Below are positions 1 to 12,273 of a DNA stretch of 64,000 bases, in pieces. Made by a program: the position numbers and the translations under genes. How positions within the stretch are numbered: position 1 is the stretch's first letter; every line of letters starts with the position of its first letter. Location of the stretch: assembly GCA_028023455.1 (NCBI GenBank), contig JAQFVV010012498.1, positions 3,440,797 to 3,504,796 of the forward strand, in the 5' to 3' direction. The notes under the pieces are model-generated. The model saw only the letters and a program-made list of their open reading frames with translations, had not been told where the DNA came from and searched no databases. This DNA comes from Epiperipatus broadwayi (Eukaryota; Onychophora; Udeonychophora; Euonychophora; Peripatidae).

Positions 1-30
1 AATGTACTCAAGCTTCACATTGAGTACCAG

Positions 31-32
<2 letters not shown>

Positions 33-93
<61 letters not shown>
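33..93. repeat. (TA)n microsatellite abutting the first LTR
   Basis: An uninterrupted run of about 30 TA units ends exactly where the LTR retrotransposon begins. It may be the insertion target or a later expansion. It hides any target-site duplication on this side. Confidence 0.97.
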
Positions 94-96
<3 letters not shown>

Positions 97-707
97 ACCA
101 ACCTTGAATTGGCACATATATATATATATAATAATTTTGTCTAAAAAAATTATTAAAATAAAAATCTTTCATAAAAGAAAGACTTAAAATTAAAAGTTTA
201 AGAGTTTTATTACAGTTTGTTTTTTGAAAAAGGTAAGAGTCAAATAGTTTTCTATAATTAGTTTTTGAAATAAAAGTTACAATTAATTAATTAGAAGGGG
301 AGAGGGATTTTTCATTAGAAAAGGTCAAGCTAAAGTTTTATAAAAAGAAGTAAAGAGTTTTTCTTATTAGTATTCATTAAAATAAATAGTTAAAAGTCTA
401 AAAATATAAATCTCTTTTTATTTGAGTTTATTAGAATAAATTATACATGTGCGTAAATGTAAGCTTGTTAATAAAATATATAGTAAATGCGTGTAAATGT
501 GCGTGTTAAAATCATATTGAAAAACACATGAAAATAAATATTAAAATGAAATATATTTAAAAACACAGTGATGGCTATTAAGTCAAACAAAAGAAAAACA
601 ACATATTTGCATGGCTACTAATTAAATGATCTTCAAAAACATGAGATTATCAAAGGAATTTCGACAACAGATATTGCTGGAGGATATCAAAATGAAAACA
701 TGCGTCA

Positions 708-717
708 TATATAAATA
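708..717 (+). promoter_or_regulatory. LTR TATA box
   Basis: TATATAAATA lies about 610 bp into the 5' LTR and is conserved in the 3' LTR near 4668-4677. A TCAGTT initiator-like motif follows about 50 bp downstream, further than the usual 25-30 bp, so the true start site is uncertain. Confidence 0.5.
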
Positions 718-1513
718 GCCAAATTTTTACTGGACATTCAATTGAGTTAATTGTATCAGAGGTCAGTTTATTATGAGTCAATCAAGAATGCAGTGTTAAA
801 ACTTCGGAAAACTTACAGCTTTCTACAGCCTGGAGTCCGGTAAAACAGCAAAATCTGCCCGTGAAAATAATGTCTGCATAGCAGCTTGAAGAATCTCTTT
901 CAGTATCTAATTGTCTCCAAGAATAATACCACCTAATAAGCATCAAATCTCCACAAGAAACTTCAAATCTAACCGGTTAAATATACTTCATTGGAAGCAG
1001 CTAACAGCAATCAGCACCCACATTCCAAAAATCCTAGGTAAATAACATTTTTTCTTATATTTCTTCCTAAGCAGCCATCACATTCGTGAATCCTTCAAGA
1101 GCCAAATTATATGAACTCTATAGCACACAAAAATGAACTATTAATTTGTGTGTTCTAAATATCAGATACTATTTAATGCTTTATTATATATGTTAGCGTG
1201 TGAATTAAGTATGTGCATGATTAAATATACCAATATTATGTTAGTTAAAAATTTATAAAAGTATTTATATTTAGTATAATTAATGTTAATAAATTGTCTT
1301 TAAACTTTAGCTTTATTTTTGTCGGTCAATTCTTTTTATCAATCTTTTCATCAATTCTTTATCAATTCTTTTAACCACTACTTGAAACTATATTTTATTA
1401 TTGATAAAAAATAGACTGAGGTAGTCAAGGGATTTTTCGAGTGCTGGATTATGGGCCTACTGTCCAAACACATTAGTCTTGACTAGCTGGTGCCCGGGGT
1501 TTACTCCTAAACA

Positions 1514-1519
1514 AATAAA
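1514..1519 (+). terminator. LTR poly(A) signal AATAAA
   Basis: The AATAAA hexamer in the R/U5 part of the 5' LTR is retained at the matching site of the 3' LTR (5463-5468). Conservation in both copies is the main support. Confidence 0.5.
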
Positions 1520-2135
1520 GTGTTTGGATAGTAGGGGTTTGAATCTATCAGCCGAGGTGGGCCATGATCTGATCATAAGTATTGTTGATAGTTAAAGCTA
1601 TCAATAATATTTTCCACTTTGCTCGAATGTGCTGGTTTGTTCACATAATATTTATAATTAAATAAGATTATAAATGTAATATAAAGAAGTTTGTAACCAT
1701 CCAAAACATTTGCTGTGTAAGTAAGATCTTCTGCAGATCAAACCCGGCACATAAATGACTTTTTCCAACATTGGGGCTGGACCTAAGAAACAATAGGAAT
1801 TAAATACTTTGTTTCTTGTTTGAAAAATTTTTTTTATACAAAAGCTAAATTACGTGTGTTAAAGTGGTTTAATTTTTTTTTTTTAAAAAAGAATTGACCA
1901 AAAATGTTTTTTCTTTAATGAAAAGAGATTTTAATGTTTACATTACTTATAAATAAATCATTCTGTTAAATCAGAGACAGTTAGATGTTTTGGGTGGAGT
2001 TAAAGCATTAGGAATAGGTAGAGAAAAGGACAAGGGGTGGAGTCAGCCATATTTTCCAGTTAAGAGTAAATAAACAAAAATAATATTTGATTTGTTAATG
2101 CAAAAGATAATTTTAAAAAAAGTAATAGCATAACG

Positions 2136-2867
2136 ATGAATAAAAAAATGGACCCAGAAGAAAGCACAATATATTTTGAATATCCCCAGTTAGTAGAGAA
2201 ACAGAAAGAAGAGATATCTGAGATGCAGATGATGATGAAAATGATGATGAATATGATGTAAAAATTTGACCAAAGTCAACAAGAATTCAAAGCAGAAATA
2301 TGAGAAATCAAACAAAGCCAGCTAGAAATGAATGAAGAAATTAATCAGGTCAGAGTAGAAATGATTAGAGAAATGAAGGCAATGAGAGGTGAAACTACAT
2401 AAAAGGTAGAGAAAAATCAAGAGATCATAGAAGTAGATTTTGCCAAAGAAAGTAAGGAAGTTGAGATCATAAAAGAGATAGAAATTGAATTAGAATAAGA
2501 TAGCATTGCAATACAGGAAGTAGAAACAAATGTAGATCAAAAAATAGAAGAGAGACATAAGTTCAAGGTAGAAGATAGCATAGAAAAGGTTTTACAAAAT
2601 ATTAAAAAGGTTAAGGTAAAAGTTCGTGTTCATTTTAAATGGAGATTTAAAATGAAGAATAGAAAAAAATATTCACGGTTAGGAAAAATATGGAGGTCTG
2701 TGAAGCTTAAAGGTTTTCTGATTTACAAAGTTGAAAATAGAATGGAAAGGAAAAGAGAGAAAGCAATAAATTTTAATCGAGGGATAGAAGTGAGAATATG
2801 GAGTATAATTTTAATTTATGTTAGTGAGTTAGTAGAAAGAAAGAAGGAACCACCTGACAAAGTTTAA
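2136..2867 (+). pseudogene. Decayed gag-like coiled-coil ORF
   Basis: One reading frame runs about 243 codons from the ATG at 2136 to the TAA at 2865-2867, broken by about five in-frame stops and no obvious frameshift. The predicted protein is very rich in Glu, Lys, Ile and Met, with a Met-rich stretch near residues 28-40 and long heptad-like charged helices over residues 15-170, then a basic C-terminal third. Position just inside the 5' LTR and the coiled-coil character fit a retrotransposon gag. There is no CCHC knuckle or capsid motif that I can point to, so gag is an inference. The stops look like single substitutions, so the ORF probably decayed after insertion. Confidence 0.55.
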
Positions 2868-4033
2868 AAGTTAGTAATAGGGACGGAATATTAAAGTAGA
2901 TGATGTAAAAGTAAAGTTTGTAGGTTTAAATAAATGAGTAAGATAATGGAAATAAGTAGAATAGAAGCAAGTTAAACAAATAAATATAAATCTGTAGAAA
3001 ATAAGGTAAAATAATTGTAATAAAATAAAAATAGTTTTGAATATACGTAAGTTAATAAAAAGATATAAATAAATTGTTTAAAATAATCAAGATAAAAAAA
3101 AATATCTTTAGTAAAATAATAAAGAATGACTCGTAATAAACTAATAGATCTTTTTGGAATACATGCACAATAATAAAAGAAAGTAAATAAATGATTTAAA
3201 GTCAAGTCAAATAAAATAAATAAAATATCTGTATAGTAAAGGATCGTAATAAAATTAAATAGTTTTTCTGAATACACGCACGTAAAGAAGTTGAATAAAT
3301 GGTTTAAAAAATAATATTGTAATATAAATACATATTTAAAATAATGCTCATAATGGTTTGAAAATAATATTGTAAGATTAGATTAATATAAATAAATGTT
3401 TAAGATAATGTTCATATGAATTTAAAAATAATCTTGTAAGGTTAAAATATAAAGTCAATCTAAGTTGTATTAAGAGTGTATAAGGGTTTCAAATTAAAGG
3501 GATGAGGGTAGTATTGAAATAAGTTTTAGATAAGGATAAGTTTAAAGCTGTTGACTGGATAAAATTTAGTGCCCCTAACGGACTGTCAGGGATCATTCTT
3601 TTCTTAAATGCACACTGGGAACAACCAAGAGTAAGTCTCTTTTTCAGGGGAGAATCCCCATATCTCATACCTCAGACAGTTGATAAATCCTGCCATTTGC
3701 AGTGACCTTTCTTTTTTCCAAGTCTGGTAGAAACCTGGCAAATGAAGCTTCGTTTTTCATAGTGTAAGTTGGTATAAGTCAGAAAATCTGCATCTGCCTC
3801 GTTTCCAAAAGATCCCTGTGCCACAAAATTAGTTTGTCCCAATGGTCACTATCCAGGACTCAGAACATTGTAAGCAATGTTGCCAGCATCGAAAGAAGTA
3901 AAGCATAATTGAAGATTGCAGCATGTAAAGTTAAAAGATATCAAAAAGCAAACTTAGAAAATTAATAAATATTTAGAATTAAGAATTAAAGTTGTCAAAG
4001 ATAAAATGGTCAAAAATGATGCATTTTACTATC
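2868..4033 (+). other. Non-coding interior of the LTR element, with a GC-richer block
   Basis: The first 650 bp are low-complexity A-rich DNA with loosely repeated phrases around 3300-3440. From about 3570 to 3890 composition becomes clearly less AT-rich and looks unlike the rest of the element. No open frame longer than about 35 codons is convincing there on either strand. It could be a remnant of pol, a captured host fragment or element-specific untranslated sequence. Confidence 0.5.
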
Positions 4034-4051
4034 AAAGGGAGGGTGGGGTAA
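4034..4051 (+). promoter_or_regulatory. Polypurine tract of the LTR element
   Basis: AAAGGGAGGGTGGGGTAA sits immediately 5' of the TGTACC start of the 3' LTR. This is the position and composition of the plus-strand DNA primer in LTR retrotransposons. Confidence 0.88.
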
Positions 4052-5700
4052 TGTACCAACTTTGGATTGGCACATATATATATATATATAAAATAATTTT
4101 GTCTAAAAAAATATTAAAATAAAACTCTTTCATAAAAGAAAGACGTAAAATTAAAAGTTGAAGAGTTTTATTACAGTTTGTTTTCAAAAAAGGTAAGAGT
4201 CAAATAGTTTTCTATCATTAGTTTTTGAAATAAAAATTACAATTAAGTAATTAGAAGGGGAGAGGGGTTTTTCGTTAAAAAAAGTCAAGCTAAAAGTTTT
4301 ATAAAAGGAAGTAAAGAGTGTTTCTTATTAGTATTCGTTAAAATAAACAGTTAAAAGTCTAAAATATAAATCTCATTTCTTTTGCGTTTATTAGAATAAA
4401 TTATACATGTGTGTAAATGTAAACTTGTTAATAAGATATATAATAAGTGAGTGTAAATGTGCATGTTAAAATCATATTGAAAAACACATGAAAATAAATA
4501 TTAAACTGAAATATATTTAAAAACACATCGATGGCTATTAAGTTAAACAAAGGAAAAACAACATGTTTGCATGGGTACTAATTGAACGATCTTCAAAAAC
4601 ATGAGATTATCAAAAGAATTTTGATAACAGATATTGCCAGAGGATATCAAAATAAAAACACGAGTCATATATAAATAGCCAAATTTTTACCGACATTCAG
4701 TCGAGTTAATTGTATCAGAGGTCAGTTTATTATGAGTCAATCAAGAATGCAGTGTTAAAACTTCAGAAAACATATGGCTTTCTCAAGCTTGGAGTCTGGT
4801 AAAACAGCAAAATCTGCTCCTGAAAATAATGTCTGCATAACAGCTTGAAGAATCTCTGTTGTTATCTAATTGTCTCCAAGAATAATGCCATGTAATAAGC
4901 TTCAAATCTCCACAAAAAACTTCAAATCTAACCAGTTAGATATACTTCATTAGAAGCAGCTAACAGCAAGCAGTATCTACATTCCAAAAATCCTAGGTAA
5001 ATAACATTTTTTCTTATATTCCTTCCTAAGTAGTCATCACATTCGTGAATCCTCCAAGAGCCAAATTATTTAAACTCTATAGCACATAAAAATGAGCTAT
5101 TAATTTGTGTGTTCTAAGTATCAAATATTATTTAATGCTTTATATATATGTCAGTGTGTTGTGCGTGATTAAAAATACCAATATTATGTTAGTTAAAAAA
5201 TTATAAAAGAATTTATATTTAGTATAATTAATGTTAATAAATTGTTTTTAAACTTTAGCTTTATTTTTGTCAGTCAATTCTTTTTATCAATCTTTTCATC
5301 AATTGTTTATCAATTCTTTTAACCACTACTTGAAACTATATTTTATTATTGATTAAAAATAGACTGAGGTAGTCAAGAGATTTTTCGAGCACTGGATTAT
5401 GGGCCTACTGTCCGAACACGTTAGTCTTAGACTAGCTGGTGCCCAGGGTTTACTCCTAAACAAATAAAGTGTTTGAATAGTAGGGGTTTGAATTTAGCAG
5501 CCAAGGTAGGCCACGATCTGATCATGGGTTTTGTTGATAGTTAAAGCTATCAATAATATTTTCCACTTTGCTGAAACATGCCGGTTCGTTCACATAATAT
5601 TTATAATTAAATAAGATTATAAATGTATTATAAAGAAGTTTGTAACCAGCCAAAACATTTGCAGTGTAAGTAAGATCTTCTGCAGATTAAACCCGGCACA
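4052..5700 (+). repeat. 3' LTR of the pol-less retrotransposon
   Basis: It matches 94-1751 throughout, including the TATA-like box and AATAAA. It is followed by CAATACACACAC and a (TA)n run. Confidence 0.92.
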
Positions 5701-5704
5701 CAAT

Positions 5705-5741
<37 letters not shown>

Positions 5742-8689
5742 ATGGTTAAATACATAGAACAAAGCAATGATCACTAACTTGTGTATGTGTGTAATATCAA
5801 TAAAAATATTACCACAGACAATAAATTCAGTTCTCATTAATGATGCCTGAGAACAATTTCCATGTAACTACCTCATCTAATCTTAACATACACACTCTTT
5901 TCTTATATCCCATTGAGTTTAGGGAGACAGATAAGACCCCTAAAAACTAGAATGCTAATTGTGGTAAAGAAAAAACAAATGTGTCTGCATTTTTCTTAAT
6001 TAGTTTTTTTACGTTAGAGAAAAAATGATTTTTGGAATTTATATTTACATAATAGCCCTTCATCATCTGATTGCTCAATAACAAGTATACTAAATGTATG
6101 GCTTTTACTACAAATGACCACATAGAGCAACTCATTCTTGGCCATTTTTGAACATAGACAGATTAGTTTAATTTATATGTATAATGACAAGTTTAGATAA
6201 TGTTAATGAAAAATATAAAACAGAAGGGGAATACATTACATATATAAGTTGTTTAAGTTTATCTTACTCATATTTTCAGATTGCTTATACCTCATGGCAA
6301 GAGTTCAATGTTTTTGCAATTATCTTCATGAAATGTTTGAAATGTGGAAGGTATGAAGAGCAGCATGTAGTTGCAATGACTTGACACTGTCTACCGAACT
6401 TATAGTTGCATTTATCTTTTTAAAGGATGTCAATAAGTTAATAACTAATGAGTAAAGATTTCAAAAACTAAATGAAATAGCACAATTGAATATAAAATCT
6501 TTAGAATTGATAATGAAGAATAATATATCTAAATTCTTTGAATACATGAATTTAATTTTACTTTTAATTCAAATGTTAATAAGAACATTATTAATAATGT
6601 AAAATAATTAAAGTACTACAAACCTATGATATAAAAAACTATTAATGAGGCAAAATTCATTATAGATGTTAGTATATCACATTTTTAATAAAGAACTATA
6701 TATTTTACTTCAGTTATTACCCTATTAATAAACTTATTATTTTATAAAAAAAATGTAAATATCCTACTAATGATATGCTAAATATCATTTATAAATAAAA
6801 GTATTTAATTATTCAAAATAGTTTACATTAAAAAGAAATAAAATTGTTGCTTTTTTAAAAAATGTCAAAACTATTGAATGAACAACATAAATAATATAGA
6901 AATAATCACATACAAAAAAGAGAAAATTTGGTGATGGATTAAAGGAAATTTTAACAATTGAAATAAAAACCAGTAAAATGAATATGAGCTTTCTGACTAG
7001 ATATATGATTCTCTATTTCCCAATTGGCAGTATTAAAATCCAATATTTCTAATTGATTAAAGCTACCTGTCAGACTCTAATGTTACAATTTAATTGGTAC
7101 TATCTTCTAGTATCTAGTAACTTCTCATAATTAGAACAAAGTTTTATCCAGAGTCACAAATTAATTTACTGCTCTTGATGTGGTGCTAAAGATCACACAA
7201 TACTTTGATCATATTGTTTTCAATGATGAGGATTGACACTCATTTAACTGATGTACTTTTCTCTTAGGATGTACTTTATTTTCATCTAGAAATAGCTAGA
7301 TACTAACTTGATTATCTTGAAAAGCTAAGAGTTTATCTAAGAACTAGACAACTGCTTAATTAAATCTCTATATCCATTTAAGATTTACACTAAGGATTTA
7401 ATAAAAATCATTAAATATCTGTATTTGATCTTAATGAATGAATAAAAAAGAATTTTTATAGTGTGTATTAATCTATATTTGTTCAGATTATTTTATTGAA
7501 CTTTATTGAAAATGTACTGTACATTTTAAAAGTTAAACTTTTAAAGAACATTTTTATCTTGAAAAAATAAATCAATAAAAAGTATGTGTAAATATTTTGC
7601 CAACTGAGTGCACAAAAACAAACATTTGCAAAATATCTATTTTTTAATATTTTAAACATATTTTTTTAGAAATATTAATCCTTGTTTCTTAAAATAATAA
7701 TAAAAAATATTTTAAATAAAACATAATAATTATGAATTGTATATAAATATAAGATTGATGTTTTTTTCCTCTCAGCTGAATAATTGACATTAGTTATGTG
7801 AATACATATGTATGTTTTACTATTTGAATATATGCTTGACTATACCCATCTTAGTACAGCTTAGACTCAAACATTTCAGCATTTTCTGTTGTTTTTTTGT
7901 CTCACACATCAACATACAATATATGATCAAATCATTATTACTTGTCAGAATATAATAAATTTTACTTCATTTGATATGCATTTTTGTTTACTACTGAAAT
8001 AAATTTTAAATGTTCAATTTTGTTTCTATAAATATTAAAAAAAATGAGATCGTAATCAAAACAAAAAGATTATATGTCATCATTTCTGAAAGATTATTTT
8101 CAGTTTATAAAATCAATAAAATCTTCCTTATTTCTGATTATTTTTAAAAACCTGAATGGTTATTTATTTATTTATTTGTGTTACATTTAATGAATTCTGC
8201 TTTAAAAGTTTAAAATTTTTGAATATTTATTGCAAAATTGTGCTATTTTCATACTTATAAGTATAAGTAGATTACTTATATAGAAGTTAAGCTTTTAAAT
8301 AGCTTTAGGCTATATTCACAATTGGTGCTAATATAACATATTTTTGCAAATAAAGTATTTCCAGTCAAAATAAGTTATTAATAATTTATATTTCTTAATA
8401 TCTAATAAATATTGTGTAAATTATTGTAAACAAATATCTAAAGTCATAATAATTTTGCAAATAAACACATTTTTGATTTTTGAAACTATTTTCTTTAAAC
8501 AATGTTGTAATAGACCAAACATTTTATGGCCTTGCCTTGGAACAATGATTGAACATGTTAAGGCAGGATTTATGTCTTTTAAAAGGCTTTTTTTTTTAAT
8601 TTTTCCACCATTTATCATAATTTTTTGAATGAAATTTTTATATAATAAAATATACAGAAAAATATGCATTTTAACATATAATAATTGCA
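5701..8689. other. AT-rich stretch without recognised genes
   Basis: It starts with a (CA)n(TA)n microsatellite (about 5703-5741). Beyond that I see only AT-rich DNA with scattered short ORFs such as 6184-6384 (+) and 5947-6135 (-), which have no family features and are of a length expected by chance. No LTR, TIR or tRNA signal was recognised. Confidence 0.6.
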
Positions 8690-9310
8690 GAAAAATTCAT
8701 CAGAGGGCGAATTAGTCAAAATACATAAAGAATAAAAGAATAGATTTATTAATAAAGAATAAGGTGTTAGAGAGATGGAGAACTAGTATGGAGAGTAAAA
8801 AGAGTTTAAATATATATAGAAGTAAACAGAATATTAGGTGTGAGTTAATATATGATAATAGTAAGGAAAGTAGTTTATTGTTTAAGGCTCAAATGGGATC
8901 TTTAGCAACAAGAGAATATACGTGTAAATGGAAAAATATGGGTGATTTAGTCTGTAAATTGTGTAAGGAAGCAATAGAAAATATTAGGCATCTGTTATTG
9001 AATGTAAATGCTTGAAAACAGAAAGGGTGCAAATAATGAAGTTATGAAAGAAAAAATATAAAAAAGTGATAATGAAGAAAGTGGATTATTGGTTTTTATG
9101 CTGGGTTTGGGAAAAGATATGGGGGATTTAGATATAAAGGCCATAGGGTTGACAAAGATTATGTTGTGGAGACGGGATGGAGCATAATATGGGAAAACTT
9201 AGAGTGGGGAATGGAAAATAAAGTGGCTAACAGGTTTCTCTGGATATAATTGTTAAGAGATTCCTGACTCCATTTAAAGAGAAGCCACAGTACATCACAT
9301 TACATCACAG
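8690..9310 (+). pseudogene. LINE 3' fragment: C-terminus of a CR1/L2- or jockey-like reverse transcriptase ORF
   Basis: The frame from 8764 to 9015 encodes the tail of a non-LTR retrotransposon ORF2. It has the WR..M..K.SL..Y opening, a YDNSKESSLLFKAQ stretch, then a zinc-knuckle-like CKLCKEAIENIRHLL segment. The final Cys-containing part lies just past a stop, and further coding-like sequence continues in other frames to about 9190. The endonuclease and the catalytic RT core are absent, so this is a 5'-truncated copy, typical of abortive target-primed reverse transcription. The 3' end probably lies near the two direct 10-bp units TACATCACAT/TACATCACAG at 9291-9310. Exact clade is uncertain. 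Confidence 0.72.
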
Positions 9311-9711
9311 TTGCAGACTAGAATTATGAAAGGCTAAGTATGCATAAAATTTAACTGACAAAGTAGATGTTAATTATGTAGTGAACTTTAATCAATTAGG
9401 TATGTTTTTTTTCTTTTAAACCAAAAATTAAACAAACAAACAATACATTAATAATGCAACAGACAATTTAATATTTACTCTTATACTGCTAGTCACAAAG
9501 TTATCTTTACTCTCTTTAAATATTTTAAATTTTCAGTAGTGCAAAAGATTTTATCGGTTCTTTCTTTTATTTATATGTTATCTAACATAGAAGTGTATTT
9601 ACTATTGGTGTAAGACAATGAACTGATCGAACATTATATAAAATTATTTAATGCTGCTTGATTGGACATATATTGATATTGTTTTTATTTTTTATTTTTT
9701 CTCATGTGTCA
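9311..9711. other. Short AT-rich stretch, nothing recognised
   Basis: No coding, RNA or repeat signature seen between the LINE tail and the tRNA-like sequence. Confidence 0.5.
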
Positions 9712-9790
9712 TAGCATCAGCCAGGAAGTGAACCTGCTAACCCGGGACAACTGCTTGTAAAGCAACTGTCGCTGACCTCTCGACCACCAA
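9712..9790 (-). repeat. tRNA-derived sequence (SINE head or tRNA pseudogene)
   Basis: On the minus strand an A-box TGGTCGAGAGG (9776-9786) fits the RNA polymerase III consensus TRGYNNARNGG at every position. A B-box GGTTCACTTCC (9724-9734) fits GGTTCRANYCC with one mismatch. A T-arm (CAGG...CCTG) and an anticodon-like arm lie between and around them. The long variable region suggests a Ser/Leu-type ancestor. No acceptor stem pairs, so it is not a functional tRNA. A SINE body would extend toward lower coordinates but I could not define one. Confidence 0.6.
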
Positions 9791-12273
9791 ATATTTTAAA
9801 ATATTTTATAAGTACAAGTGATATTTTAAATAAAAAAAGATAACAAAAGTAGAAATCTTATTTTTTGGATGAATAAAAGTAAAATTAATTATATTACTTA
9901 TTTAATAAACATGATATATATTATTTGAAAATATCAAAATTTAGATTATTTTATTTTTTAATATTCTAGTTACAAATAAGAAATTTTGATTTTTTAATAA
10001 CAAGGAATATTTGATAGCTAACATGTTGAATAAAGTGATTATTAATAATGATCTTAATATTTAAAATTTACTTAGGTGCATTAATGTAAATATAATATCA
10101 AAAGCTATACACATTAATAATTACTTTGAAATATGTAATATTAAACATAACAAAAAGAAATTGAATCACGGGCATAATCACTTGCACCATAATATCATAG
10201 AGTTTCGCAGGCTCATTAACCATATTAATAGCTAGTTACTCTTTCATTAACTGATTAACTAGTATTGTATAGGTCAGACTAAAGAGAAACAAAATAAATT
10301 ACTTTGAATATGGAAATAATTTTTAGATTTTCCTAATTTGAACACCAGATCAAGGACATGGTAAATGTATTAATAATCATTATAGTTAGTTGTTAATCAC
10401 ATTGTTTAAAAGTAATAATTAAAAATTATAATCAACTGTTTTTTTGCATTCATTATTAAATCTTATAATCATAAGTCTCTAAATTTTAAAAAATTGGCAG
10501 TGAATTTACAGATATCATTTATTTTTGTTCAAATTGTAATTATTATTGAAAAAAAGAAATGAACTCAAAAATGAATATTTTAAATAGTAAACAGGGAATA
10601 TAAAACTTAAAATAAATAAAGAATTTAAAATAAATGCTAATAATAATATTTAAATTAGAAAAAAAAATCCATATTAATAGAAGAAAAAAGAATTCAAAGG
10701 ATTTAATTATATAGAATTAGTTTAAACTGCAATTTTCAACATAATTATAGCTTCAAATTGGTATCATAAAATGTCAGAAAAGTTAAAAAAAAACTATAAA
10801 ATTGATTAAATATAGTTATATGCACTATAAAAATTAAAGAAATATAGAATTTAGAATTATTTTAAAAGATTATTTCTTATATGGTTATTCATAAATATTC
10901 AAATTTTGATAGATCAAATTTAAAATTAACTATTTAGTAAATTTGATTTAAAACATGATTTATTTAAGATAGTTAAAATGATTTAATTCCTTTTTATGGT
11001 TTTAAAGAAACAAAGAAAAGCCTTGTACTATAATTTTTGAATTCTAAATGAATAAAACCAAAGACCAGAAACTACTTTGAAAATGTAGTTCCAACTAACT
11101 TCTAGTTGAAATTGATTATTCTAGAATAAATAAATATTTATGGAATCAAGTAATGTAGAAGTCATTCAACATCATGTATGAACCTATGCAGTATATTTAT
11201 TGGTTGCTATATCTGAGATATATGCTAAAAATATTTTTCCTTAGACAATTTCTATAATTTGTGTTAGTTTAAAAGAATTGCATATGCATGCATTTGTGGT
11301 TATAAAAGTTTTTCATTCACACATACAACAAACACAAAATAATAAGTGTTACATCCTGAAGATTGCAAATGTTTCAAGATATGATACATATGATCAAAGT
11401 CAGATCTTAAAAAAATGTTACAGGCTTTACATAGCTATATTTTTTTTTTGTTATTTTGGCCATGAAATGACTAACTAATTATAAAAATAACATTTTTGGA
11501 CTTTTTTACAGAGAGAAATGAAAAGATATAATTGTTTACAAAATTTGACATGTATTTTACTACTAAAGGCATAAATATTAGAAGTACATGTGAAATAATA
11601 TTTTTTTTATAAATAAAAAAATGCAATATGGAGATTGGTGATATTTATTATTCAAATTAACAACAGGTATTAAATTATGATAATTCACATTTATGCATTA
11701 GCAACTTTTTATTTTAAAGAAGAAGAGGACTTCTATAAGAATACAAAACAAAAACTTTTTAAATTCTCATGGAAGATTTTTAACACAAAATGTAGGAACA
11801 CTTGAAGGTTAAAAGTTATGTTAGTAAATTGGATATTAAAATGAAATGAATAGCAAGGCTGACTTATGCAGTTTATAAAGAATAGCTGTATGTTATAATA
11901 AATTATTTGAGAAAAAAATAACAATGATATAATAATAAAAATGTTCAAAATAAAAAAAAATTCTAGAACTGAATTAACATTTAAATAATCATATTGCATG
12001 AAAAAATATAAAGAATATTAAATATAAATTAATGAATTTCCAATGTGGAGCAGTCTTTTCAAAAGAAATTTAATAAATATGCTTACTAACAAAAATATAA
12101 TAATATTATATTGAATGCTCCTTATATATTTCCAATGTAAGAAGTAGTGATATAATTACAAGAAGATGATTACATTTCAATACCAGGGATTGTATAGTTT
12201 ATTAAGTTATTATATGTTGATTAATATAAATTATGTATTTTAAAAGTATAGTGGGTTGAGTAAATTCAATATA
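9791..12273. other. AT-rich stretch without recognised genes
   Basis: Long A/T-dominated DNA with short chance ORFs (for example 11278-11478 + and 11733-11999 -). I see no domain motif, terminal repeats or RNA gene. Confidence 0.6.

Larger units (their letters stand above)
94..1751 (+). repeat. 5' LTR of the pol-less retrotransposon
   Basis: It aligns end to end with 4052-5700. Visible signals are a TATA-like box near 708-717, a TCAGTT initiator-like hexamer near 763 and AATAAA at 1514-1519, in the order expected for U3-R-U5. A stretch near 1470-1530 contains the inverted pair TCCAAACAC / GTGTTTGGA around the poly(A) signal, which could form a stem. Confidence 0.92.
94..5700 (+). mobile_element. 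Two-LTR retrotransposon, pol-less and decayed
   Basis: Two direct copies of a ~1.65-kb sequence (94-1751 and 4052-5700) enclose a 2.3-kb interior. Both begin TGTACCAAC and end CCCGGCACA, so they have the TG...CA ends expected of LTRs. A polypurine tract lies immediately before the downstream copy, which sets the strand. The interior holds one broken coiled-coil ORF and no reverse transcriptase, protease or integrase that I can see, so the element is non-autonomous or has lost pol. The two LTRs differ by scattered substitutions and small indels, suggesting an old insertion. No clean target duplication is visible: the left side is (TA)n, the right side starts CAATACACAC. The family is probably Ty3/gypsy by analogy with other elements here, but this is not proven because pol is missing. 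Confidence 0.9.

Noticed and set aside
2-187. ORF rich in Tyr-Ile repeats at the window start
   Set aside because: It is the (TA)n microsatellite translated and runs into LTR sequence.
1741-1800. Primer-binding site just inside the first LTR
   Set aside because: TTGGGGCTGGACC about 30 bp after the LTR could be one, but it matches no tRNA 3' end that I can name and is far from the LTR end.
2972-3277. 101-codon Phe/Tyr/Leu-rich minus-strand ORF
   Set aside because: It lies in A-rich low-complexity DNA antisense within the LTR element; composition reflects base bias and no domain is visible.
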